Source: Carnobacterium_B sp040274945
GTDB taxonomy: Bacteria; Bacillota; Bacilli; Lactobacillales; Carnobacteriaceae
Length of the DNA stretch: 41,679 nucleotides
Direction: 5' to 3'
NCBI RefSeq assembly: GCF_040274945.1
Contig: NZ_JBEMAR010000013.1
Coordinates: forward strand, 1-41,679
The notes below the pieces were generated by a model. The model saw only the letters and a list, made by a program, of their open reading frames with translations. It was not told the DNA's origin and did not search any database. Shown here piece by piece: positions 16,593 to 24,760 of the stretch. The stretch's first letter is position 1; each line of letters begins with the position of its first letter. A program made the position numbers and the translations under genes.

Positions 16593-17024
16593 TTATTCTA
16601 GTAGCATAGTAACATGGATAACACCTGAGTCTAAGTATGGATCAGCGATTTCTTTAAAGCCAAATGAAGCATAGAAATCTTTAATGTATTCTTCAGAATT
16701 TAATTCAATTGCTTTTTCTGGGTATTGCTCATTGCAGTAGGTTAGTGTGTTACGGAATAATGTACGGGCAAAGCCTTTTCCACGATTTTTTTCTGTAACG
16801 AGAACACGTCCTATACGAATATTTCCATTATCAGTAACGAAGATGCGGGAATAAGCTAGCAGTTCTCCATCCTCAATATAAGAAATATGTATACTATCAG
16901 GATCTCTGCCATCAATGTCGTGGTAAGGAGATTGTTGCTCAAAAACAAAAACTGCACTGCGCTCTTTTAAAAATAAATACAATTCTTCTTTGGTTAATTC
17001 ATCAAACGTTTTGTATGTCCACAT
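16593..17024 (-). CDS. ElaA-type GNAT acetyltransferase
   Basis: A 143-residue single-domain GNAT protein. The N-terminus (MWTYKTFDELTKEELYLFLKER) with VFVFEQQSPYHDIDGRD is characteristic of the ElaA subfamily. The acetyl-CoA loop is RIGRVLVTEKNRGKGFA (Q/RxxGxG/A type), followed by FYASFGFKE. The acceptor is unknown. The ATG follows AGGAG at 9 bases. It is convergent with the SpxH-like gene and divergent from the cysteine operon. Confidence 0.88.
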   Translation of the reverse strand: MWTYKTFDELTKEELYLFLKERSAVFVFEQQSPYHDIDGRDPDSIHISYIEDGELLAYSRIFVTDNGNIRIGRVLVTEKNRGKGFARTLFRNTLTYCNEQYPEKAIELNSEEYIKDFYASFGFKEIADPYLDSGVIHVTMLLE

Positions 17025-17192
17025 AAAGGTTGCTCCTGTCGCTTTGGATTATAGGAAGTGTTGCTAATCGCTGCAACTTTTCTTCCTTGTGTATTTTCTC
17101 AAAAAAACCTCTGTATTGCAATGAAGAGTTTTTGAAACAAGGCTATTGCAGAAGAGTGAACGTGGTCTAGTGGTATTTAATTTTAGTTTTAG

Positions 17193-17221
17193 TTGACAAA
17201 TAAAAATTGGATTGATAGTAT
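17193..17221 (+). promoter_or_regulatory. Predicted promoter of the mccA operon
   Basis: A perfect -35 TTGACA (17193-17198), a 17-base spacer and TAGTAT (17216-17221). This predicts transcript start near 17228 and a leader of about 345 bases before mccA. Confidence 0.8.
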
Positions 17222-17289
17222 GAGTCTATACCGATGTAAGATTTTACTTATGTTGAATTAAAAAATAAACTAAGAAAGGAAGAAGCCCA

Positions 17290-17391
17290 ATGAAAAAGAT
17301 GAACTGTTTAGACGTGTGTTGTTGTTTATGTTGTATAGACCACTCATGTCGACAAGTTTCATTTTTTAATCAAGCTTCTTCTTTTTTGTGA
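17290..17391 (+). CDS. Cys-rich leader peptide, 33 residues
   Basis: ATG 17290 follows AAAGGA by 9 bases, which is a strong ribosome site. The peptide starts MKKMNCLDVCCCLCCIDHSC and ends in SSFL before TGA (17389-17391). Seven of 33 residues are Cys (positions 6, 10-12, 14, 15, 20), all encoded by TGT. Such a density is what leader peptides of amino-acid attenuators show. It sits between a good promoter and a terminator in front of cysteine biosynthesis genes. There is no signal peptide. A metal- or sulfane-binding micropeptide is an alternative reading. Confidence 0.78.
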   Translation: MKKMNCLDVCCCLCCIDHSCRQVSFFNQASSFL

Positions 17392-17497
17392 ACACAACCA
17401 TTTGTTATACCCTATGGATTGCTGTTAGGAAACAGTTCATGAGTAGGTGTGTTGAAATGGCTTTCACTAGAAGAAACTACATTAAATTAGATGATTT

Positions 17498-17529
17498 GTG
17501 CATGAGTGTAAAACTCATGCACTTTTTTT
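17498..17529 (+). terminator. Leader terminator in front of mccA
   Basis: A perfect 10-bp stem GTGCATGAGT/ACTCATGCAC with a 5-base loop (GTAAA), followed by T7. It ends about 32 bases before the mccA ribosome site. No gene other than the leader peptide frame precedes it, so it is an attenuator-type terminator. Confidence 0.93.
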
Positions 17530-17573
17530 GTCCCATTTTTTAGAAATTGAGAATGAAGATAAGGAGGAAAGAC

Positions 17574-18488
17574 ATGTTATTTAGAAAAACCCAAGACTTG
17601 ATAGGAAACACTCCATTGTTAGAAATTCAGGGTTTTGACCTACCAAACAACAGTAAAATATTCGCAAAGTTAGAAATGTTCAATCCTGGTGGAAGTATCA
17701 AAGATCGCTTAGGGGTCAAATTAGTAAAAACAGCTTTTGATAAAGGGCTGATAAATAAAGATACAACGCTTATTGAACCCACTGCTGGAAATACAGGCAT
17801 TGGTTTAGCTTTAGCAGCTCAAGAATTTGGACTAAAAGTCGTCTTTACAGTTCCAGAGAAATTTAGTCATGAGAAACAAGAATTAATGAAAGCTTTGGGA
17901 GCGGAACTGATTTTTACACCTACTGAAAAAGGTATGATTGGAGCAATAGAAAAAGCTCAGTCGTTGGCGGCAGAAATCAAAAATAGCTATATCCCGATGC
18001 AGTTTGAAAATCAAGCGAATCCATTAACCTATTATGAAACTCTTGGACCAGAAATTATAAAAGACATGGCCGGACATGCAATCCACTCTTTTGTAGCTGG
18101 GGCAGGTAGCGGAGGAACTTTTATTGGAACAGCATCTTATTTAAAAGAAAATAATTCGGTAATTCGTACAACCATAGTTGAACCTGAAGGCTCGATTTTA
18201 GGTGGTGGAGCAGCTCATGGACATAAAACGGAAGGGATAGGAATGGAATTCATACCTAAGTTTTTAGATAAATCATTAATTGATCATGTTTATACGATTT
18301 CTGATGAGGAAGCCTTTTACTATGTTAAACAATTAGCCGCAACAAATGGGTTGTTTGTTGGAAGTTCAAGCGGCGCAGCGTTTGCTGCCTGTTTAAGAGA
18401 AGCCCAAGTGTTACCTGAAGGAAGCACGATCATTACAATTTTCCCAGACAGCAGTGAGCGTTATCTAAGTAAAAAAATATATCAATAG
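17574..18488 (+). CDS. mccA: MccA-type PLP enzyme (cystathionine beta-synthase/cysteine synthase family)
   Basis: A 304-residue fold-type II PLP enzyme. Schiff-base Lys43 is in GGSIKDR, the substrate loop is EPTAGNTGIGLALAA, the PLP phosphate loop is AGSGGTF, and SSSGAAF lies near the C-terminus. It resembles CysK, but the EPTAGNTGIG loop and the neighbours mccB and yrrT match B. subtilis MccA (YrhA). MccA condenses homocysteine with O-acetylserine to cystathionine. Start: an in-frame ATG at 17547 has no ribosome site, while ATG 17574 follows AAGGAGGAA. It is first in an operon with mccB (13-base gap) and controlled by the leader upstream. Confidence 0.9.
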   Translation: MLFRKTQDLIGNTPLLEIQGFDLPNNSKIFAKLEMFNPGGSIKDRLGVKLVKTAFDKGLINKDTTLIEPTAGNTGIGLALAAQEFGLKVVFTVPEKFSHEKQELMKALGAELIFTPTEKGMIGAIEKAQSLAAEIKNSYIPMQFENQANPLTYYETLGPEIIKDMAGHAIHSFVAGAGSGGTFIGTASYLKENNSVIRTTIVEPEGSILGGGAAHGHKTEGIGMEFIPKFLDKSLIDHVYTISDEEAFYYVKQLAATNGLFVGSSSGAAFAACLREAQVLPEGSTIITIFPDSSERYLSKKIYQ

Positions 18489-18501
18489 GAGAGTGTTAAA
18501 G

Positions 18502-19659
18502 ATGAAAATGAAAACGAAATTAATCCACGGTGGTATCAGTCATGATGAAGCAACAGGTTCGGTAAATGTACCCATTCACCAAACATCAACCTATAAACAA
18601 GAAAAAGTGGGCAAACACAAAGGGTATGAATATTCAAGAACAGGAAATCCTACTCGTTTTGCAGTAGAAGAATTAATTAAGGATTTAGAAGAAGGCGTTA
18701 GAGGTTTTGCTTTTGGATCAGGATCAGCAGGAACACATACGGTGCTGTCATTATTTTCTAAAGGAGACCATATCATTGTGGGAGATGATGTTTATGGAGG
18801 AACGTATCGTTTAATGAATAAAGTACTCGTCCATCTTGGAATAACATTTACGACGGTAGATACAAGTGATCTGAGCACGATTGAACCAGCAATTCGTCCA
18901 GAAACTAAAGCGATATTTTTAGAGACACCAACGAATCCGTTGCTAAAAATAACCGATATTGAGGCTGTATCTAAAATTGCAAAAGAGGCTAACCTGATAA
19001 CTATTGTTGACAACACCTTTGCTACACCTTACCATCAACGTCCACTTACACTTGGAGCAGATATTGTTGTTCATAGTGCCTCTAAATATTTAGGTGGACA
19101 TAGCGATATTGTTGCAGGATTAGTTACGACAAATAATGAAGAACTAGCTGATAAAATTGGCTTTTTACAAAATGCAATCGGAGGAATTTTAGGGCCGCAA
19201 GATAGCTGGATTTTACAAAGAGGGATTAAAACGTTAGGCATCAGAATGGAAGAACATGAAAAAAATGCTCAAGAAATAGTGCGGTACCTAATCAATCATT
19301 CGAGTATTGAAAAAGTCTATTACCCGGGATTAGAGAATCATCAGGGACATGAGATTGCAAAAAAACAAATGACTGGTTTTGGTGGAATGATTTCATTCGA
19401 ATTAAAAGAAGGATTTTCTGCTAAAGAGTTTGTCGAAAAACTAATGATCATCACTCTAGCTGAAAGTTTGGGAGCAGTTGAAAGTTTGATTGAAATACCT
19501 GCTTTAATGACACATGGATCTATTCCAAAAGAAGTTCGCTTAAAGTCAGGAATAAAAGATGAATTGGTTCGTTTGTCCGTTGGTTTAGAAGATGTAGGGG
19601 ATCTTATTGATGACTTGGATCAAGCATTAGCATTTGTATCGAACAACAAAGGAGAATAA
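18502..19659 (+). CDS. mccB: Cystathionine gamma-lyase / homocysteine gamma-lyase
   Basis: A 385-residue fold-type I PLP enzyme of the Cys/Met metabolism family. Lys195 in SASKYLGGHSDIVAG forms the Schiff base. Other family motifs are YEYSRTGNPTR (about 42-52), FGSGSAGTH, ETPTNPLL, IVDNTFATP, and SLGAVESLIEIPALMTH near the C-terminus. It cleaves cystathionine to cysteine, ammonia and 2-oxobutyrate, completing reverse transsulfuration from MccA. Start: GTG 18493 overlaps the TAGGAGAG ribosome site, and ATG 18502 is 9 bases after it. It is 5 bases from the next gene. Cystathionine gamma-synthase is the main alternative, but the operon favours the lyase. Confidence 0.9.
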   Translation: MKMKTKLIHGGISHDEATGSVNVPIHQTSTYKQEKVGKHKGYEYSRTGNPTRFAVEELIKDLEEGVRGFAFGSGSAGTHTVLSLFSKGDHIIVGDDVYGGTYRLMNKVLVHLGITFTTVDTSDLSTIEPAIRPETKAIFLETPTNPLLKITDIEAVSKIAKEANLITIVDNTFATPYHQRPLTLGADIVVHSASKYLGGHSDIVAGLVTTNNEELADKIGFLQNAIGGILGPQDSWILQRGIKTLGIRMEEHEKNAQEIVRYLINHSSIEKVYYPGLENHQGHEIAKKQMTGFGGMISFELKEGFSAKEFVEKLMIITLAESLGAVESLIEIPALMTHGSIPKEVRLKSGIKDELVRLSVGLEDVGDLIDDLDQALAFVSNNKGE

Positions 19660-19664
19660 ATAGT

Positions 19665-20309
19665 ATGGGACGTGAATTTTTAGATATTTTTACAGACTGG
19701 TCAAGTGACTATGATGATTTTGTTGAAGGGAATGACCCTGAATACAAAGCTGTTTTTGAAGGATACAGTAACATTTTGAAAGAGATTGTTCAAAGAAGTG
19801 GAATGAATGTTTTAGAATTTGGAATTGGAACTGGAAATCTAACCCAGCAGTTACTCTCTTCAGGCAAATGGGTTTTCCCAATAGAACCTTCTAAAGAAAT
19901 GCGTGAATTAGCTAAAAATAAGTTGCCAAGTGAAGTCATGATTTATGACGGGGATTTACAAAATTACCCAAAACCGACAAGACAAGTGGATACCATTGTT
20001 AGTTCTTATGTGTTCCATCATCTGACAGATACAGAAAAAGGAATGGCCTTGAAGAAGTACGCTGACCAACTTGAAAAGGGAGGCAAAGTTGTCTTTGCAG
20101 ACACGATGTTTGAATCACAAGAAGCCCTCGAACAAAAAATCGTACAAGCTAAAGAACACCAATTTTATACATTAGCAAATGATTTAGAACGAGAATATTA
20201 TACTCTTATTCCAACTTTATTAAATCTGTTCAATCTAGCAGGATTTAACGTATCTATTGAGCAAATGAATGAATACGTTTGGATAGTTGAAGGTGAGAAA
20301 CAAGCTTAG
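19665..20309 (+). CDS. yrrT: YrrT-like SAM-dependent methyltransferase
   Basis: A 214-residue class I methyltransferase. The SAM-binding motif I is VLEFGIGTGNLTQQL (about residues 47-61), and motif II/IV is VSSYVFHHLTD. The N-terminus MGREFLDIFTDWSSDYDDFV closely resembles B. subtilis YrrT, which is encoded with mtnN, mccA and mccB. Together they convert the SAM-cycle product homocysteine to cysteine. The actual methyl acceptor is unknown. It is translationally close to mccB (5-base gap, GGAGA site) and the last gene before a terminator. In contrast to Bacillus, mtnN is not in this operon. Confidence 0.88.
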   Translation: MGREFLDIFTDWSSDYDDFVEGNDPEYKAVFEGYSNILKEIVQRSGMNVLEFGIGTGNLTQQLLSSGKWVFPIEPSKEMRELAKNKLPSEVMIYDGDLQNYPKPTRQVDTIVSSYVFHHLTDTEKGMALKKYADQLEKGGKVVFADTMFESQEALEQKIVQAKEHQFYTLANDLEREYYTLIPTLLNLFNLAGFNVSIEQMNEYVWIVEGEKQA

Positions 20310-20318
20310 TTAATGAAG

Positions 20319-20358
20319 AAATAAAACGACACTGATTTATTTAGTGTCGTTTTATTTT
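20319..20358 (+). terminator. Intrinsic terminator of the mccA-mccB-yrrT operon
   Basis: AAATAAAACGACACT pairs with AGTGTCGTTTTATTT around a 9-base loop. Confidence 0.93.
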
Positions 20359-20445
20359 GGTTTTAGGACCCTTATCAGTAAGTATTTTGATCAGCAAATA
20401 GGAGTCGTGAATAAAGTTTGACGTTTATCTAAAAAAAAAAGTTTG

Positions 20446-20490
20446 TGAAAGCGCATTTTTTCTTTTAAATGATTTTAAATAGAGTATAAT
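20446..20490 (+). promoter_or_regulatory. Probable promoter of the FNT gene, with a weak cre-like box
   Basis: A perfect TATAAT is at 20485-20490, with no good -35 hexamer at the expected place. TGAAAGCGCATTTT just upstream (about 20446-20459) keeps the cre left half and central CG but not the final CA. Activator-dependent expression is possible. Confidence 0.35.
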
Positions 20491-20533
20491 AATTATATTG
20501 TTAAAAAGATAACAAACTAAAGGTGGTAAAAAA

Positions 20534-21334
20534 ATGGAAACTCAAAATACTGGTTTAATGTACAATATTGAAAAAAGTATTATGAAAAAGCAAAATTTAT
20601 TTGATAATAGTAAGACACGCTATTTTGTACGTGCAATGTTAGCCTGTTTATTCTTAACGCTTGGAACAGCAGTTGCTGTGATGATTGGTCAAGCTGGTGA
20701 AGAGATTGTACCTGGCCTAGGTAAAATGCTTTACGCATTTATGTTTAGTTGGTCACTGGTCATGATTATTTATATGAATGCAGAATTAGGCACTTCAAAT
20801 ATGATGTATATGACAGTTGCGATCCAACGGAAGTGGTTAAAACCTAAAAAAGCATTAACAATATTATTTTATTGTATTTTATTCAATTTGATTGGTGGAA
20901 TTATTGCTAGCTTAGTTATATCTTTCACATATAAGTTCCATGCTCTTCCGAGCGACCATTATCTTTTCACAGCAGTGGCTGGAAAATTAGCTAAAACGCC
21001 TTTACAGGTCTTTTCAGAAGGTATATTTGCAAATGTTATTGTTAACACAGCTGTATTTTGTACCTTACGAATGAAAGATGATGCTGGGAAAATTATTGCC
21101 ATGATCTTTATTATCTTCATTTTTGCTTATTTAGGATTTGAACACGTTATTGCCAATTTTTCATCTTTCTCATTGGCTTTCTTTGCTTCTGGCGGAACGG
21201 TTCCAGGTATGACCATAGGAGCTGTAGCACTAAATTGGCTCTTAGCTTTACTAGGTAATTATGTTGGTGGAGCATTAGTGATTGGATTACTGTACTCGTG
21301 GTTGAATAAGGATCAAACAGAGTATGTTGATTAA
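20534..21334 (+). CDS. Formate/nitrite transporter (FNT) family channel
   Basis: A 266-residue membrane protein with six hydrophobic segments and the FNT pattern: a short cytoplasmic N-terminus, then FLTLGTAVAVMIGQAG, ELGTSNMMYM on the broken second helix, and NVIVNTAVFCT on the broken fifth helix. FNT proteins form pentameric channels for formate, nitrite, hydrosulfide or lactate. There is no pyruvate formate-lyase or nitrite gene beside it, so the substrate is not fixed. Hydrosulfide is tempting because the cysteine operon is next door, but this is only context. The ATG follows AAAGGTGG. Confidence 0.88.
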   Translation: METQNTGLMYNIEKSIMKKQNLFDNSKTRYFVRAMLACLFLTLGTAVAVMIGQAGEEIVPGLGKMLYAFMFSWSLVMIIYMNAELGTSNMMYMTVAIQRKWLKPKKALTILFYCILFNLIGGIIASLVISFTYKFHALPSDHYLFTAVAGKLAKTPLQVFSEGIFANVIVNTAVFCTLRMKDDAGKIIAMIFIIFIFAYLGFEHVIANFSSFSLAFFASGGTVPGMTIGAVALNWLLALLGNYVGGALVIGLLYSWLNKDQTEYVD

Positions 21335-21350
21335 AGAATAGCACTACAGG

Positions 21351-21380
21351 AAAAACTGATACTTAGTATCAGTTTTTTTT
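21351..21380 (+). terminator. Intrinsic terminator after FNT gene
   Basis: AAAAACTGATAC/GTATCAGTTTTT with a TTA loop, then a T8 tract. Confidence 0.92.
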
Positions 21381-21486
21381 GTATACTTAAATGAGTAGGA
21401 CTAATGATTGACAGAAGATAAAGATTAACTACATAATAAGAGTAAGATAAGGTTTAAGAGTCCAGAATGAAAAGGAGTGGTGAAAG

Positions 21487-23286
21487 ATGAAATTGATACA
21501 GAAGATTCAGGATAAATTCCAAGGAATCATTCAAGCGAGCAGAAGATATCCGTTAACAGTTGTATTTTTACTTGCTTTTGCAGGGTTAAATACATTTTTA
21601 ATTCAGCAAGAAACAAATAATTATATAAGGTATATGTATAGTTTTCTAGTTGGGATATTTTTAAGTGCGGTAGCACAACAAATCTACGAACGGTTTTTTG
21701 AAAAAAATTTTCAACGCATCCTATTGATGTTTGGTGCAATTATTTTGGCGATTGCTTATTATTTTACAATTGGTTCTGCAGCTGATTATGATTTTGAGAG
21801 GACTGTTAAAACAGGTATTATCTTTTTTATACTAACGATTGCATTTATATGGGTTCCAACTGTAAAGAATGAAATTACGTTTAATGAAAGTTATTTATCC
21901 GCTTTTAAAGCTTTTTTTACAACACTCTTATTCACACTTGTTTTATCTGCAGGTATTGGGTTTATTCTATTGGCAGTTGATCAGTTACTATTCTCAGTAA
22001 ATTATAAAGTGAATTTGCATGCGTTTAACCTAGTGCTTTCATTGTTTGCGCCTATCTTTTTTCTATCTTATACACCTTTATATTTAAGTAAAAAAGAGGA
22101 ATCAGTTCTAACACCTGAAGAACGAACGACCAAACTGAAAGAACTAAAAAGTGACGTTTCAGTTCCTAAGATGCTTGAACTATTGATTTCATATATCATC
22201 ATTCCGTTAACAACAATTTTTACAGTTATTTTATTGGTCTATCTTTTACAAAATATTACGGGAGATTTTTGGACCAATAATTTGCTAGAGCCCATGTTGG
22301 TTTCTTATTCGATTACGGTTATTGTAGTATATATTTTAGCAAGTAATATAGAGACAAAATCAGCCATTCTTTTCAGAAAAATTTTCCCGAAAGTGTTGAT
22401 TCCCATTGTTTTGTTCCAAACAATGGCATCCGTTTTAAGAATTCAAGAAACTGGCTTAACTTATGGGCGCTATTATGTCATCTTGTTTGGCATATTTGCT
22501 ACCATAGCGGGAGTTCTGTTTAGCATTTTACCTATTCGAAAAAATGGCTGGGTTGCAGTAGTGTTGATGGTACTTTCGTTGGTTTCAATTGTACCTCCAA
22601 TTGATGCATTCACTGTTAGCCGTGTGTCACAAACGAATTTATTAGAAAGAACACTTGAACAGAATCAGATGTTGGAAGGAAATTCCATTATTCCGAATGC
22701 TGATATTCCTGAAGAGGATAAAATCAAAATCAGTCAAACTGTCTATTACTTAACAAGTATGGACTACAATGAAGATATCGAGTGGCTAGCACCTTATAAC
22801 CAGCTACCATCCTATCAATTTGAAGAGGTATTTGGTTTTCAACCTATCTATGACGTAAACGGTTTTTTAAATGAACAACCTGTGCAAGATTCTTATTATG
22901 CTACATTAGATTTAGGAGATAGTCCTGTGATCTCAATTGAAGAGTACGACAAGATGGTTATATTTTCTTATTATGATTTCAGCATACAACCAAGAATTGA
23001 GTTTGCAGTGGATGATAAGAGTTATACAGTATATACCGAAGAGGTAAATGGAAAAGAAAGTCTTATTTTAAGGAATGAAAGTGATGAGACCATTATGAGC
23101 ATTGATCTTCAAGAGACAATGGAGGAAGTTGCTTCGACTACTGAAACAGAGAATATGCTCACGATTGATGAAGCAACAGTGAAAACTGAGAATGAACAAG
23201 CTGAAATGAATTTAGTCTTTACATCTATTAATATTTACGATAATCAGTATGATGCTGAATTTTATCTATTTGTTGAGATTAAATAA
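21487..23286 (+). CDS. DUF4153 membrane protein
   Basis: A 599-residue protein. The first 380 residues carry about 11-12 hydrophobic segments in the DUF4153 arrangement, with the charged loop LSKKEESVLTPEERTTKLKELKSD near residue 200. From about residue 390 the rest is an acidic soluble domain, presumably outside the membrane, ending in NIYDNQYDAEFYLFVEIK. No catalytic motif or known function is recognised. The ATG follows AAAGGAGTGG. It is convergent with the sigma-54 gene through a shared terminator. Confidence 0.88.
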   Translation: MKLIQKIQDKFQGIIQASRRYPLTVVFLLAFAGLNTFLIQQETNNYIRYMYSFLVGIFLSAVAQQIYERFFEKNFQRILLMFGAIILAIAYYFTIGSAADYDFERTVKTGIIFFILTIAFIWVPTVKNEITFNESYLSAFKAFFTTLLFTLVLSAGIGFILLAVDQLLFSVNYKVNLHAFNLVLSLFAPIFFLSYTPLYLSKKEESVLTPEERTTKLKELKSDVSVPKMLELLISYIIIPLTTIFTVILLVYLLQNITGDFWTNNLLEPMLVSYSITVIVVYILASNIETKSAILFRKIFPKVLIPIVLFQTMASVLRIQETGLTYGRYYVILFGIFATIAGVLFSILPIRKNGWVAVVLMVLSLVSIVPPIDAFTVSRVSQTNLLERTLEQNQMLEGNSIIPNADIPEEDKIKISQTVYYLTSMDYNEDIEWLAPYNQLPSYQFEEVFGFQPIYDVNGFLNEQPVQDSYYATLDLGDSPVISIEEYDKMVIFSYYDFSIQPRIEFAVDDKSYTVYTEEVNGKESLILRNESDETIMSIDLQETMEEVASTTETENMLTIDEATVKTENEQAEMNLVFTSINIYDNQYDAEFYLFVEIK

Positions 23287-23293
23287 ACGAATA

Positions 23294-23337
23294 AAAAAAC
23301 GTGATCAATCCTTTAGGAATCGATCACGTTTTTTTTG
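23294..23337. terminator. Intrinsic terminator, DUF4153 side
   Basis: AAAAAACGTGATC pairs with GATCACGTTTTTT. An inner AATCC/GGAAT pairing surrounds a small loop. A/T tracts lie on both sides. Confidence 0.92.
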
Positions 23338-23407
23338 TTAGTTACCTAGGGCTGAACGAAAAAAGCTAGGATTTTTAATAGCACATTTAACCAAAGGTAA
23401 TACATGA

Positions 23408-24760
23408 TTAGTCAAAGCGCTTGCGTTTTGGAGAACTCGAGATAAAAAGAGCTTCGCGGTATTTTGTGACTGTTCTTCGTGATATTTCAATACCGTCCTT
23501 TTTTAAAAGATCCACAAGTTTTTGATCTGATAATGGTTTTCTAGGATCTTCATCTTGAATGAAGAGTTCAATTTTTTTCTTTATTTGGTCAGAAGAGATA
23601 GAACCATTACCTTCTTTAGAAGTTGTCACCAAAGCGTTTGTAAAGAATTTTTTTAATTCAAATACACCGAATTCTGTTGTGATGTACTTCCCATTAATGG
23701 AACGGCTGACCGTTGATTCATGAATATCAAGTTCTTCAGCAATTGTTTTTAATGTTAAGGATTGAATTGGACGATCTTCTGATAAAAAAAACTCTTTCTG
23801 AGCATTTACAATGGCAATACCAATTCTGAGAATCGTCTCTTCTCGTTGAATAAGCGTCTTTTTGAGCCATTCATATTCAGATTGTTTTTCATTAATGAAT
23901 GTTGAAACTTCTTTATCCTGCAACACACTTAATTCTTCATAATATTCTTTTTGGAAAACAATAACAGGAAGTCCAGTCTTAACAGAGTGCACAATAATCT
24001 CTTGATTATCCGTTATTTTAACGGATAAATCTGGACGAACGTATTGCGTAGGAGCATTTGAAAAAATGGCTCCAGGGTGTGGTGTAAGAGTTTTGACAAA
24101 ATCAGAAACCTCTTGAACTTCACTCAATGAAATAGCATAACGCTTTGCAATGTGATCCCATTTTCGATTAGCAAAAGCTTCAAACTCTTCTTCAAGGATT
24201 AAATAAGCAAGATTGGGCGCTTGACCATTTCGTTCTGTTTGAAGCATCAAGCATTCTTGCAAGTTTCTGGCACCTACACCAGCAGGTTCCAATTGCTGTA
24301 AAAGTGTCAATGCATCTAATAATTTTAACGGTTCTGCTTGAGTAAGGGTAATCGCATCATCCATTGACAGAGTTAAATAACCATTATGGTCAATATACTG
24401 AGCCAGCCAAATAATTAAATCACGCAAGGCGGTATCTCTGAAAGACAAATGAATTTGTTCGATGACTGCAGAATAAAGAGAAGTGGTAGATGCTGTAGTT
24501 GCCAATGTATCCCAGATTGATCCACTAGTTGATTGATTTGTTCTTGACTGGTTACTATTGTATTTTTCTGTCGAAGTTCCCTGAGTTTTGGGAGCTGATT
24601 TTACAGAAATAGAAATGAAAGGATTTTCTAGTGATTTTTGTTTTAAAAAATCAACTAAATCTTTTCGATTGTATTGCAGCATCTGAATAGATTGTTGCAA
24701 TTGAGGTGTCATGGTCAATTGCTGTTTTTGTAGTTGAGTGTAATTTTGTTCGAAATTCAA
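23408..24760 (-). CDS. rpoN: RNA polymerase sigma-54 factor
   Basis: A sigma-54 protein of about 450 residues. Region I is Gln-rich (LTMTPQLQQSIQMLQ) and interacts with enhancer-binding ATPases. The core-binding domain follows (about 120-270, with LQQLEPAGVGARNLQECL). The DNA-binding region has an HTH (ESTVSRSINGKY), and the C-terminal RpoN box reads SRRTVTKYRE. In lactic bacteria sigma-54 mainly drives mannose-type PTS operons with LevR-like activators; none is in this window. Start: the open frame extends to 24835, but the protein family starts at LNFEQNY, here a TTG at 24760 preceded by AGAGGTG. A cre-like site overlaps this start. Confidence 0.93.
   Translation of the reverse strand: MNFEQNYTQLQKQQLTMTPQLQQSIQMLQYNRKDLVDFLKQKSLENPFISISVKSAPKTQGTSTEKYNSNQSRTNQSTSGSIWDTLATTASTTSLYSAVIEQIHLSFRDTALRDLIIWLAQYIDHNGYLTLSMDDAITLTQAEPLKLLDALTLLQQLEPAGVGARNLQECLMLQTERNGQAPNLAYLILEEEFEAFANRKWDHIAKRYAISLSEVQEVSDFVKTLTPHPGAIFSNAPTQYVRPDLSVKITDNQEIIVHSVKTGLPVIVFQKEYYEELSVLQDKEVSTFINEKQSEYEWLKKTLIQREETILRIGIAIVNAQKEFFLSEDRPIQSLTLKTIAEELDIHESTVSRSINGKYITTEFGVFELKKFFTNALVTTSKEGNGSISSDQIKKKIELFIQDEDPRKPLSDQKLVDLLKKDGIEISRRTVTKYREALFISSSPKRKRFD

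Larger units (their letters stand above)
17228..17529 (+). promoter_or_regulatory. Candidate cysteine-responsive transcription attenuator
   Basis: The leader RNA contains a Cys-rich reading frame (17290-17391) and an intrinsic terminator (17498-17529), with alternative pairings between them. Region 1 (17299-17309, ATGAACTGTTT) is perfectly complementary to AAACAGTTCAT at 17430-17440. Region A (17339-17348, ACCACTCATG) pairs with 17438-17448 (CATGAGTAGGT, one bulge). CATGAGT at 17438-17444 also matches the terminator's right arm (17513-17519). Region A matches the terminator's left arm (17501-17507). Regions 1 and A lie inside the peptide frame, flanking the Cys-codon run, so ribosome position would decide the fold. 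No T-box core sequence is present. The mechanism is inferred. Confidence 0.72.

Noticed and set aside
17025..17573. A T-box riboswitch in front of mccA
   Set aside because: No GGTGG..ACC T-box core or stem I motifs are present. The leader instead has a Cys-rich frame and terminator.
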